A stretch of DNA of 45,762 bases, taken from W1P20-047 sp045118335. Lineage in GTDB: Bacteria > Actinomycetota > Coriobacteriia > Coriobacteriales > Eggerthellaceae. Of the stretch, positions 7,406 through 16,659 are shown piece by piece. Position 1 is the stretch's first letter, and each line of letters begins with the position of its first letter. Where the stretch lies: positions 1 through 45,762 of the forward strand of contig JBGUXY010000044.1 of the NCBI GenBank assembly GCA_045118335.1, given 5' to 3'. The translations under genes were made by a program, and so were the position numbers. Below the pieces are notes generated by a model. The model searched no databases and had not been told where the DNA came from. It was given only the letters and a program-made list of their open reading frames with translations.

Positions 7406-10400
7406 ATGGGAGCACCGACGCTTATCGTAGGATTAGGCGGCATCGGCGGCAACGTGGTGCAACGCCTTTCCAAACGCATCAAGAAGGAGGAGGTCACCGA
7501 CGTCGAGCTGGTGGTAATGGACACCGATGTAAACGACTTGCGCCGGATCAATGAGGAGTATCCCCACATCTACACCGTCCAGACCTCTCCCAAAGGAACC
7601 GTGGGCAAGGCGCTTGATCACAACCAGTTCGCGCTTGAGCGGTGGTTTCCGGTCAACGACGGCCTGGTGGGCAAGCCGTTTACCGAAGGCGCCGGTCAGG
7701 TGCGTGCCGTCTCGCGCCTGGCGTTTGACTATGCCGTGGAGCAAGGTCTGATGGAAAACCTGGAAAAGGCCATCGCTAAGCTTCATGGCCTTACCGGCAA
7801 CGTGATGCGTCAGGAGATGCGCATTGTCATCGTGGGCTCCATCGCTGGTGGTACGGGTTCTGGCCTCGTCGTTCCCGCGGCTATGTACATCCGCAACTTC
7901 CTGATTACGCGCTACCAGGACAGTTCGGCCATCATCCGCGGTTTCTTCTTGGAGCCCGACGTGGTGTTCGGCCGCCTTCCCGACGAAAAGGAGCGCAACT
8001 ACCAGCGCGCAAACGCCTATGCAGCCCTGCGCGAGCTCAACGCGTTCTTCCGCAAGGAGCATGCGGGCGATGGCGGACGCTACAAGCACGTGGTGTTCAA
8101 CGCCCCGCAGCCGGGCTTGGGCGTGCGTGTCGACTATCCCAACATCCTCCCTTACAACTACGTGTTTTTGATGGACGCCCTCAACGAAAAGGGCGACAGT
8201 CTTACCGACTCGCAGGGCCGCTATGACCTGGAGGCTTACAAGCAGCATGCGGCTGACTGCATTTTCGCGATGTCGCTAAGCCCGCTTTCGTCGCGAACCA
8301 ACTCCAGCGAGGACAACATGGTGCGCGCCGTAGCGGCAAGCGAAGGCCTGAGCCGATACTGCGGTGCCGGATCGTCGCGTTTGGAATACCCCAAGGCCGA
8401 AGTACAGCGCTACGTGGCGCTGAACTGGGCAACCCGAACCATTTCCGGCGAGTGGCTGGAAATCGACGACGACTACGAGCGCATGGTGCGCGAAGACCCC
8501 GAGCTGGAGCTTTCGCAATTCTACCGCACCGAGTACGACGGCAAACGCACGTCGAACAGCCCCTTCTACAAGACCATCGTCGCCCGCACCGAGGTCCGCG
8601 GTCAAGACGGCGTAGTGATCGACCGTGTGTCCGACTTCATCACCGCGCTTGAAAACCATGCAAAGAACTGGGCGGGAGAGCAACTCTACCGCCAGAGCAC
8701 GACGCTGTACAACACGCGTTTCGACGACCGCCGTGGCGAGAGGCTCGTGATGCTCACCACCGATGCCGACGCCATCTTGGACGAATGCCGCGAGCAAGAC
8801 GACGCCGCCGGCTTGATGCGTGCTCGCCTGACCCGCTTCTTCGACAACGCGCGCCTGTTCAGCCGTGCGGCACAAGAAGAGGTGGGCGACATCGCGAAAG
8901 GTGCCGCTCGCAGTGCATTCCAGGTGGGCGAATACGAAGACCGCCCACTCGAGCACCGCGACAAGGACTGGCAGCTCGAACACATATTCCGTGCTACCAA
9001 CCAAGATGGAAGCATCGGCTCCTACCATCCCGCCTATGTACGCTATGCGCTCTACCGCACCATCGAGCTTTTGGAAATCAAGAGCAAGATCGCCGAGGAA
9101 AACGCCCGCAAGGCGAAGCAGAACATGGCGCACGCCGAAGTGGACGACTACTACGACGGCAACGAGGGCAAAGACGATGTGAACGCCGCCGTGAACCTGA
9201 TCTTTGCTTCCGACGACTCGAGCCGCAAGAAGCTTTCGCTGCCGTTCTTGAGCGGCAAGTCGGGCTCGATTGGCAACGAGGAGGCCGAGCAGCTGGCGAC
9301 CATTTCCAGCAAGCTCATGAACTACCGCAACGAGATCTTGAAGTACATCGACGCTACCGTGAGCCAGGCGTTCTTCGAAAATGCGTTGAACTATGCCCGC
9401 GGGCTTTCCCACGCCTACGAGACCTTCTACAAGCTGCTGCGCAAGGAAATCGAGGACATGCGTGGACACGTGAGCACCATCGAGAACAAGCGTGCCTACA
9501 ACCAGCCAAAGGGTCGCTCGCACCGCTACGTGTGCGCCGACAGGGGCAGCTTGGCGGCCATCCTGGACAAGTGCCCCATGAAAGGATCGAGTGGCGACTT
9601 GCCTTCCGAGCTGTGCGGGGACATATACAGCGGATTGTTGCGCTATGCGCGCCGCACTATCGAAATCGGCGCCTATGCCGAGCGCAACGACGTTGCCCGC
9701 ACGCTGTTCCGCGACCTGTTCCAGGAAGTCGTCGTCGACTATTGGGGCAACCGCGTCATGGATCAGCACCTGGGTTATCCCGAGGTCGTTGACAAGGGCA
9801 TCATCAAGGCCATCGCCGACGAGGCCGTGTATCAGGCCACGTTTGTGGAAGGCGAGCTTTTCCGCAACAAGTCGCAGGAAACCGAGTTCGCGCAGATTCA
9901 CATCAACCGCACGCTCGAAGAGGCGCAGCGTCTTTCGACTGCGTTCATCGAGCCTCCTACCGACCAGGCTCCACGCCCCATCCGCTCGTGCGCTTATTCG
10001 AGCGCGGCATTCGAGGATGCAGGTGGCTATGCCGACGAGACCGCGCAGTTGCTGTCCAACACGTTCAACGGCGTGGTCGTAGATCCTCGCGAGTTCAGCA
10101 AGTACGAAATCCAATTCTACAGCTCGCTTTATGGCTTGCGTGCCGATACCCTGCCGAAATACGCCCCAGTGCACGAAGGCAAGGAAAACCGTCCAGAAGG
10201 TGAGTACTTCCGTGCATATTACGAGATGGTCGACCAGCTGAGTCCCAACCTGCAGGACAACAAGATCATCACCCCGCATATCGACAAGAACTGGCATCTG
10301 GTAAGCTTCCTGCCCGACCTTAACGAGGGCAACGAGCGCGACATCCAGCATGACATCGTCCGTTCGTACCTCTACAGCCTTATTTTCCGCCAATTCGGCA

Positions 10401-11221
10401 GCGAGACCGTAGTCGACGCCGACGACATCTTCTATCTGAAGGCGACGGAAGGGCGTTTGCGCACCCGCTTGTGGGTTTCCAACGGGACGCCGTGCGACCG
10501 CTTCTACGAGGTGTTCGATTCGCTGAAGTTTTCGCCGCCGGCCATCAAGGTGCTGTTGGAAAGCGCGCACAAGCGCCAGATCGCGGAAACCAACAAGAAC
10601 TCGAAGGTGACCGTGGCCAACTGCGATTTGGTGTCGAACATCAAGTCGCGTGCCTATGATGACTACGACTTCGATGCCTGGCGTCGCAAGATTATCGCGG
10701 GAATTGGGAACCCAGATGTGCTCGAAGAGCCCGATATGCGCGCTCTCGTCTCGCGTTTCGACAGCATCGATGGTGCGATGGACTCCATGATCGTGACGAA
10801 CCTGTTCTTCTTCGGCTTGGAGGAAAACGAGCTCTACCGCCATGGACGCACGTCGATATTCGACATCCCGGTGCTCTACCGCATTTCGCTGCCCCAGACC
10901 GAAACGCAGGAAGGCGAAATCGACATGATGATCGAGAGCATCTTCCGTACGGTCGAGAACTACATGAGCCGCTTCGCCGAGGGCTCCGAGCACAAGGCGA
11001 GCTGCTGCCAGCTGTTCGAGGAGCAGTACATGCTCTTCGAGTGGAACCTGATCGGCTACGACAGCGTGTTCAGGGGCTTGCACGCCAATCAGGTGGTGAG
11101 CAGCGTGCGCGAGAAGGTCTACAGCTACCTGGAAGAGGCAGGCAACCTGCGCGCCAAGCGCGTGGATGCCTTCCAGCCCACCATACAGGAAGCCTGGAAA
11201 CAGGTTGGCAAAAGGCTGTAA
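7406..11221 (+). CDS. Bacterial tubulin-like protein (Tubulin_2 type), 1271 aa
   Basis: The N-terminal region is a tubulin/FtsZ-type nucleotide-binding fold. A glycine-rich opening GLGGIGGN lies at about 9-16, D40/D42 end the second strand, and the tubulin signature GGTGSG is at 148-153. It is followed by an FtsZ-like strand and the segment NAYAALRELNAF (203-214) seen in the uncharacterised Tubulin_2 (PF13809) family. The remaining roughly 1000 residues are soluble, helical and charged, without transmembrane segments, and I recognise no other domain. It should bind GTP and may polymerise or act as a switch; that is inferred from the fold. It follows the vWA gene after 129 bp with a strong AAGGAGG site, suggesting high expression, and is followed by the next gene after 15 bp. 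The large minus-strand frame across it is a shadow. Confidence 0.88.
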   Translation: MGAPTLIVGLGGIGGNVVQRLSKRIKKEEVTDVELVVMDTDVNDLRRINEEYPHIYTVQTSPKGTVGKALDHNQFALERWFPVNDGLVGKPFTEGAGQVRAVSRLAFDYAVEQGLMENLEKAIAKLHGLTGNVMRQEMRIVIVGSIAGGTGSGLVVPAAMYIRNFLITRYQDSSAIIRGFFLEPDVVFGRLPDEKERNYQRANAYAALRELNAFFRKEHAGDGGRYKHVVFNAPQPGLGVRVDYPNILPYNYVFLMDALNEKGDSLTDSQGRYDLEAYKQHAADCIFAMSLSPLSSRTNSSEDNMVRAVAASEGLSRYCGAGSSRLEYPKAEVQRYVALNWATRTISGEWLEIDDDYERMVREDPELELSQFYRTEYDGKRTSNSPFYKTIVARTEVRGQDGVVIDRVSDFITALENHAKNWAGEQLYRQSTTLYNTRFDDRRGERLVMLTTDADAILDECREQDDAAGLMRARLTRFFDNARLFSRAAQEEVGDIAKGAARSAFQVGEYEDRPLEHRDKDWQLEHIFRATNQDGSIGSYHPAYVRYALYRTIELLEIKSKIAEENARKAKQNMAHAEVDDYYDGNEGKDDVNAAVNLIFASDDSSRKKLSLPFLSGKSGSIGNEEAEQLATISSKLMNYRNEILKYIDATVSQAFFENALNYARGLSHAYETFYKLLRKEIEDMRGHVSTIENKRAYNQPKGRSHRYVCADRGSLAAILDKCPMKGSSGDLPSELCGDIYSGLLRYARRTIEIGAYAERNDVARTLFRDLFQEVVVDYWGNRVMDQHLGYPEVVDKGIIKAIADEAVYQATFVEGELFRNKSQETEFAQIHINRTLEEAQRLSTAFIEPPTDQAPRPIRSCAYSSAAFEDAGGYADETAQLLSNTFNGVVVDPREFSKYEIQFYSSLYGLRADTLPKYAPVHEGKENRPEGEYFRAYYEMVDQLSPNLQDNKIITPHIDKNWHLVSFLPDLNEGNERDIQHDIVRSYLYSLIFRQFGSETVVDADDIFYLKATEGRLRTRLWVSNGTPCDRFYEVFDSLKFSPPAIKVLLESAHKRQIAETNKNSKVTVANCDLVSNIKSRAYDDYDFDAWRRKIIAGIGNPDVLEEPDMRALVSRFDSIDGAMDSMIVTNLFFFGLEENELYRHGRTSIFDIPVLYRISLPQTETQEGEIDMMIESIFRTVENYMSRFAEGSEHKASCCQLFEEQYMLFEWNLIGYDSVFRGLHANQVVSSVREKVYSYLEEAGNLRAKRVDAFQPTIQEAWKQVGKRL

Positions 11222-11236
11222 CGGGAGCTGTTCTGG

Positions 11237-13393
11237 ATGAAGACGGTCCTGTTCATAGACAAGTCGGAAAGCGAGCTGTGGTCGCAATTCCAAAAGTACG
11301 ATTACCTGCTCGACGAGTTCCGCAGCAGCGGGGCGTTCGACGTGTGCTTCTGGAACCGTGGGGGCACCAGTGTGGACACCACCGTGCCCGGGCTTTCATC
11401 CGTGTTGGGTTTGGAAGAGCGTTGGCAGGCTGTGGTGGTTACCGATCTGCGCGAAGACGTGAGCACGTTGCGTGACGACGTCCACTACGATAACCCCTTC
11501 GACTTCGCCGACCGCTATGACGTCAAACCGGGGGACGGCTTCGAAGAATCGACCCATCCCCTGGTCCGCCTGACGCAGATGCTGGGCGGGTTGCCGGAAA
11601 AAGTGACGGTGAGCTGGGAAGGTCAGAAGGGGCCTGCGCCCAACCTGAACGATTTCGACATGGTGTTCGGACAAGATTGCGAAATCTACGACCTGATCGA
11701 GCGGTATCGCCTGGGCGTCGCCCAGCCAAACCGTATCATCTGCGTGTCCCCCCGCGACGTGGATGCCGCGTTCGATGCGGCGCGCAGAAAGGAAATCGAG
11801 CTGGCTGCAGCTGACCGCCAGCGCAGATACGCTGAATTGGTAAATGCTCGAGAGCGGGCTATATACGAGTCGGGTACCAGCGAAGACGCTCCCCAATTCG
11901 TGGAGCTCGAGGCGCAGCTGCGCGCCTTTGAAGTCGAGGAGACCACGACGCATCTGGGATTCTGGGAGCGCAACGATTATCCTTCGAGCACGCGATTCAT
12001 CGTGATCGACCGCCGGGCGCCTTCTATGGAAACGCCCGAAGGGCAATTGCTTGCCGAAACGGAGCGCATCGTGCGCAGCCCCTTCGAGCCTGAGCCGATC
12101 GAGCCGCGCAGCTTCTGGTTCGATTTCTGGATGTGCGTGCTTTCCCTGATGGTGTCCACCGTGCTACCCGAAGACCTGCGTGCCTATGACGTGTACCGCA
12201 TGGGCATGAAGATGGACGAACGTGCGCTTGCGACTTCCTTCGGCAGGCGCAAAGCCCAGTGGCAAGCGGCGTGCAGCCAGATAGACGAGCGGTTGCGCTA
12301 CGACGCGGGCAAGCTGAAGGCATCCGAATACCGTCAGGCGGTCCTGCCCGACATGCAGGTGACCATTCCCGTGGTATTTGACCTGGTGAACACCGAAGAG
12401 TTGCTCACCGACCCCAGCGAGGTGCGTCTGTTGAAAGACCACCCAGAACGCGATCTGAGCGTGTGGGGACGCCAGAGCGGTAACGTATTGGAAGAGTTCC
12501 GAGAGCTGTTGCGGGCGCCGCGACGCGCCTTGCGCACCGCGGCGGACAAGTTCCGCGAAGACCGCCCCATCTCTTACGAGGAGCTGGAATACTGCGTCTT
12601 GAACGAAACGGAAAAGGACCTGATTCGCGATACCGCGCGAGGTCGCGAGATGATGCTGGTACAGGGTGCGGGAAGTCGCGCGTTCCAATACGAGGCGAGC
12701 GCGGCCGATTTCAGCCGAGCTGACGTTGACGTGCGCAGTCAAATCGAGAAACGCGTGACCAGGCGGCAAGCTGGCATCGTGCTGCTCATGGCCGTGATAA
12801 CGCTGCTGATTGGCTTTAGCCCCTTCGTGTTGGGCCTTGCGGGTGGTAAGGGGTTTTCGCCCATCGATTCCGTGGTGGTGTCGCTGTTCGTGCTGGTGAT
12901 GGTTGTAGCGACGGTTATCATCCTCGTGGGGATGAGGAACAAACTACGCCGAGGTTACGTGGCGTTCAACAACCTTCTGGGCGATATCGTGAGCAAGTTG
13001 TACGATCAAGCGACTGCGTTGGAGACTCGCATATCGGGTTATGCGATGTTTCGCAAGGAATGGGCTGTGCTCGAGCGTCAGGAGCATCTTGGCGATCCCA
13101 CGCGCATGTCCCAATGGCTGGGGCGCTGCTCGGCACTGCTGCAGACCCGCATCCAAGATATCGACGAGGTATTCCACAATTGCCAGGTGGAAGTAGACGA
13201 GGCCGATTTCGACTATGCATTCGACCTGAACTGGAACCAGCTCGATGCACAGTTGCGCGATGAGGCGTTCTATAACATCCGCGATACGAACCTAAGCCAA
13301 GAAAAGCATGAGGGGCTGGGCTGCGGTTCTTTCGCCGATGTTCCATATGAATTCATATCTGGGCTCGCTTTGGAGCCTATGAAAGTGTCGTAG
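11237..13393 (+). CDS. Uncharacterised two-TM protein of the tubulin-like cluster
   Basis: An 718-aa protein of no family I recognise. The first 75 residues alternate strands and helices (KTVLFIDKSE, FDVCFWN, WQAVVVTDLRE), like a receiver or other Rossmann-like domain with aspartates at strand ends. This is suggestive only, since no full phosphoacceptor set is evident. Residues about 180-480 are helical and charged. Two hydrophobic helices at about 512-534 and 544-566 form a membrane hairpin, and about 150 mostly helical residues follow. Both large soluble parts should be cytoplasmic if the helices form a hairpin. It lies 15 nt after the tubulin-like gene and 8 nt before the next one, so it is very likely co-expressed with them. 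It may tether the tubulin-like protein to the membrane, which is inference. Confidence 0.8.
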   Translation: MKTVLFIDKSESELWSQFQKYDYLLDEFRSSGAFDVCFWNRGGTSVDTTVPGLSSVLGLEERWQAVVVTDLREDVSTLRDDVHYDNPFDFADRYDVKPGDGFEESTHPLVRLTQMLGGLPEKVTVSWEGQKGPAPNLNDFDMVFGQDCEIYDLIERYRLGVAQPNRIICVSPRDVDAAFDAARRKEIELAAADRQRRYAELVNARERAIYESGTSEDAPQFVELEAQLRAFEVEETTTHLGFWERNDYPSSTRFIVIDRRAPSMETPEGQLLAETERIVRSPFEPEPIEPRSFWFDFWMCVLSLMVSTVLPEDLRAYDVYRMGMKMDERALATSFGRRKAQWQAACSQIDERLRYDAGKLKASEYRQAVLPDMQVTIPVVFDLVNTEELLTDPSEVRLLKDHPERDLSVWGRQSGNVLEEFRELLRAPRRALRTAADKFREDRPISYEELEYCVLNETEKDLIRDTARGREMMLVQGAGSRAFQYEASAADFSRADVDVRSQIEKRVTRRQAGIVLLMAVITLLIGFSPFVLGLAGGKGFSPIDSVVVSLFVLVMVVATVIILVGMRNKLRRGYVAFNNLLGDIVSKLYDQATALETRISGYAMFRKEWAVLERQEHLGDPTRMSQWLGRCSALLQTRIQDIDEVFHNCQVEVDEADFDYAFDLNWNQLDAQLRDEAFYNIRDTNLSQEKHEGLGCGSFADVPYEFISGLALEPMKVS

Positions 13394-13401
13394 GGGGAAA
13401 C

Positions 13402-16400
13402 GTGCGGATTCTGCTGACAGGATTGGGAGGCGCGCTGCTGTTCCTTGCCGGTGCATTCGCCGTGTATGCGGCGAATGGGCGGCCGCGCTATCGCTACCGG
13501 CAGCTTCTGCTGCCGCTGGTGGCCCTGGTTTACGGGATCGTGGTCATCTTGCGTTTCGACCAGATGCACAAGCTGGTGCGTTCTGCCATGGAGACGATCG
13601 TTGCCTACGTGCCCGTGCTGGGCTCTGTGAACGTGGTTTTCTTCGAGATGGCCTTGTTCAACTTCTTCATGCTGCTGGGCTTCGTTGTCGTGAAGGGTGC
13701 ATACAAGGTGCTTGTCTCGCTGTTCGCGAAGCCTTACGAGCTGCTGATGGGCGGGTTGATAGGGCATTTCTTCGAATACGACGAAGACTACCAGTACTGG
13801 TTCCTGCGTGATGGCTTCTATGGGGTGCGCAGGCTTTTGTGCACGCTGTATTGGTGCGTGGTCGCATCCACGGCGGTGGTGTTTTTGATTTCGTACCTTA
13901 TGCCTGGTCTTCCCATCTTCCAGAACCCATTCTATCCGGCGTTTCCCGTGCTCGTGTTCGGCGAGTCCTGCTTCTGCCTGCTGGGAATGCTGCGGGAGGA
14001 ATATCTTTCCGACGTCGTGTTCGAGGACGACGGTGCAAGCCGCGTGTTCCAGTACGCCAAGCTGCAGGAGGTGCTGCGGCACTACTTCGGAGACCGCTTG
14101 CTGCAGCTGGGTTCTCGCGGGGCTTCCCGCAAGTCGGCGGGCACGCACGATGATTTCTGCACCGAGCTCCTGACTTCCGAAAACTACGAGACCCGTTTGG
14201 CAGGCGGCTACTTTAGATCTCTCGTGAGCAGGGGAGTGCTGAGTGCCGATGAGCGCACTGCCCAATTCGGGCCGCTCAACCACGACCTCGCATTGGAATG
14301 CGTCCGCATGCTGCACGGTGACAGTGTGATCTTCGCCACGCCGTTCTACCGCGATTTCGTGCCCTACGTGTTCTTGCCGTTGAGTGCCCAGCTCATGCGC
14401 AATCGGCGCGCGCTCGTGCTCTACGGGTCAGGCGCTTCGGCCGAGGGGTTGGCCACTTACATGGAAGAGGGCCTGGCGTTTGCCACTGGGATCTCGGATA
14501 TGTGGCGTGTGGGCACATCCATGGACCTGGATGTGGAGTCTGCCTACGACGTTGCGCTTGTGCCCTTCTCGTCGTTGGGCAACGTGCGCAACGTGATCGA
14601 GCATGCCGATTTTCTGGCGCAGGTTGGCTTCGTGATCGTAATCGACCCGTCGAGCCTGCTCGCCACCTACCAGATCGGTTTGAACTACTTGGCAGAGTAC
14701 CTTTCCGCGGGCACGCCGGCCACCTATTGCGTGTTCGATCACAACAGCGATGGCCTGGTCGATTCGCTGAGCCATGCGCTGCGCGTGAACCTCACCGAAG
14801 TTTCGGCAACCGAATACGCCGAAGGTGCCGCCGTTTACATGATGTGGGATGTCGATGGGAACAACCTGCAGCACCGCCTGATGCCTGGTGTCGCCCAATA
14901 CCTGGGCGTCGGTACCGAGATAGGCCTCGTGGCGTTGAAGAGCCAAGTGTCGAAGGTGGCGTGGGCTTCTGGCAGTTTTGTGCCCCTAGCCGACCAGCGT
15001 TGGATCGACGGCCAATACTATGGCGACCTGCTTTCGTTCGCCCAGCTACCGCAGGAGCAGCTGCAACTCGATCGCCATTTCGAATGGTATAGCGACCTGT
15101 GGTCCATCCCCAAAGCCAAGAACCGCTTTATCGTGGTGGAGGATGAGTACTCCAACATGTTCGAGGCGTTTCGCCAGTTCATTACGCGTGGTTCCGAGCA
15201 GGCGTTCGTGAACGTGCTTTCGCCGCATTACCTGCTGCGCGATTACATGGTAGACAACTCCAGCATGTTCGAAGCAGACCCCAAGGCGGTTCCGGCGCTT
15301 TCTCCCGATTTCTCGAAGAGCCAGCGCAACGCCATCTTTTCAATCGTGATGGCGATGGCGCAATCGGAAGAGCTTGTAGACGAAAACGAAATTGCCTCGC
15401 GGCTGCGCTATGTGGGCTTGCCGTTCCACAATGTGCAGGAAGCGCTCGAAGGCCTGCTCATCGACCATATACATATACCCGACGATTATCGCGGCATCTT
15501 GCCCGAGCGTCAGCTGGTCGTCCGCGAGACCGAAGAATACGATCCACTTCATCGCAAGTTCGTGGAAAAGCGCTACTTCGGCTTGTCCAATCAGGCCATG
15601 TATTCGGAGTGCTTCAGCAGCCTGCGCAGCGTGCCGCTGGTAACCGAAGCTCCCGACGGTTCCGAGCAGCTGCTGGGTGCGCGCTTGTACGGTCACGTGC
15701 ACCAATCGTACCTGCCCGGCCAGTTCACCGTCATCGACGGCAAGTACTACGAGGTGGTTTCGGTTTCCGATTCGTCTGGCGTGGTCTTGCGTCGTGCGGC
15801 CGATTACTTCACGCGGCGGCGCTACTATCGTCAGCTGCGCAGCTACATCATCGAGAACTGGTGCCCAGCAGAAGAGGCTTCGAGCACGCGCACCCTTTCG
15901 GGCATCACCGTGCAGCGCATCGTCGCCACCATGACGGTGTCCACGCAAGGGTATCTGGACATGGCGAGTTTCGGCGACTTGGGTTCGGCGCGCCTCGTGC
16001 AGATTTCCGATGTGCCCGACAGGCGCTACACCAACAAGACTGCATTGCGGCTGCAGTTCCCCGATGCATCGGCCAAGACTATCGCGACGCTGGCCGTGCT
16101 CATGAGTGAGTTCATGGTGACGTTGTTCCCGAAGGACTGGGAGTACGTGGCCGTATTGGCGCCATGTGCCGAGGAGTTGCCGCAGGGAGTGTTGTACCGT
16201 GCGCAGATCGACTGCCCGCCCGATGCGATCTACATCGTGGAGGACAGCTTGGTCGACATTGGGCTGGTGTCGTCGATTGACCGCAACGTGGGACGTATTC
16301 TAGAGCTGTGCTGGGATTACCTCGACTGGCACCACGATCGCATGTTGGGCGTTTCCGAACCTGAGGTGAACTGGGAGGTGGGAGAGCTTCCCGCCTTCGT

Positions 16401-16659
16401 GCCCCCGATGGTGCGCAAGGGGTTTTTCCGCCGCCTGCTCGACAAGATCACGGGGGTTTTCCGACGCAAGCAAAAATCCGAACTTGGAGCAGGGTTTGCT
16501 TCTGCTCCTATGCCTATGGCAGGTCTTGCTCCTACCTTTGGGGCCATGGCGGGATCTGATTCCGCACCAAAGCCAGCAACAGGACCCGCTCCTGCGCCCA
16601 AAGTAGGATCCACGTCCGTGTTCGAAGACGCAGCAGAGGAGGGCGGCAGTGTTGGATAA
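13402..16659 (+). CDS. Multi-TM protein with degenerate SF2 helicase / DUF1998-like cytosolic part
   Basis: A 1085-aa protein starting at GTG (13402) behind GGGGGAAA. About five hydrophobic segments occur before residue 200. The cytosolic part then resembles an SF2 helicase of the YprA/MrfA type that has lost its catalytic residues. A P-loop-like YGSGASAEG sits at 341-349 with Ala where the Walker lysine should be. VIVIDPSS around 411-418 sits where a DExH box would be but lacks the Glu. Downstream, a LPGQF...GKYYEVV segment (about 771-786) and DYFTRRRYY (801-809) look like the beta-rich region of MrfA-like proteins. AIYIVEDSLVDIGL further on resembles DUF1998 but lacks its cysteine cluster. 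A Pro/Ala/Met-rich tail ends the protein. I read it as a pseudo-helicase scaffold. The fold assignment is by eye and moderate. It overlaps the next gene by 11 nt. Confidence 0.75.
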   Translation: MRILLTGLGGALLFLAGAFAVYAANGRPRYRYRQLLLPLVALVYGIVVILRFDQMHKLVRSAMETIVAYVPVLGSVNVVFFEMALFNFFMLLGFVVVKGAYKVLVSLFAKPYELLMGGLIGHFFEYDEDYQYWFLRDGFYGVRRLLCTLYWCVVASTAVVFLISYLMPGLPIFQNPFYPAFPVLVFGESCFCLLGMLREEYLSDVVFEDDGASRVFQYAKLQEVLRHYFGDRLLQLGSRGASRKSAGTHDDFCTELLTSENYETRLAGGYFRSLVSRGVLSADERTAQFGPLNHDLALECVRMLHGDSVIFATPFYRDFVPYVFLPLSAQLMRNRRALVLYGSGASAEGLATYMEEGLAFATGISDMWRVGTSMDLDVESAYDVALVPFSSLGNVRNVIEHADFLAQVGFVIVIDPSSLLATYQIGLNYLAEYLSAGTPATYCVFDHNSDGLVDSLSHALRVNLTEVSATEYAEGAAVYMMWDVDGNNLQHRLMPGVAQYLGVGTEIGLVALKSQVSKVAWASGSFVPLADQRWIDGQYYGDLLSFAQLPQEQLQLDRHFEWYSDLWSIPKAKNRFIVVEDEYSNMFEAFRQFITRGSEQAFVNVLSPHYLLRDYMVDNSSMFEADPKAVPALSPDFSKSQRNAIFSIVMAMAQSEELVDENEIASRLRYVGLPFHNVQEALEGLLIDHIHIPDDYRGILPERQLVVRETEEYDPLHRKFVEKRYFGLSNQAMYSECFSSLRSVPLVTEAPDGSEQLLGARLYGHVHQSYLPGQFTVIDGKYYEVVSVSDSSGVVLRRAADYFTRRRYYRQLRSYIIENWCPAEEASSTRTLSGITVQRIVATMTVSTQGYLDMASFGDLGSARLVQISDVPDRRYTNKTALRLQFPDASAKTIATLAVLMSEFMVTLFPKDWEYVAVLAPCAEELPQGVLYRAQIDCPPDAIYIVEDSLVDIGLVSSIDRNVGRILELCWDYLDWHHDRMLGVSEPEVNWEVGELPAFVPPMVRKGFFRRLLDKITGVFRRKQKSELGAGFASAPMPMAGLAPTFGAMAGSDSAPKPATGPAPAPKVGSTSVFEDAAEEGGSVG

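Noticed and set aside
8276..11293. 1005-aa minus-strand open frame
   Set aside because: Opposite strand of the tubulin-like gene; long antisense frames are common at this GC content, and the protein has no domain.
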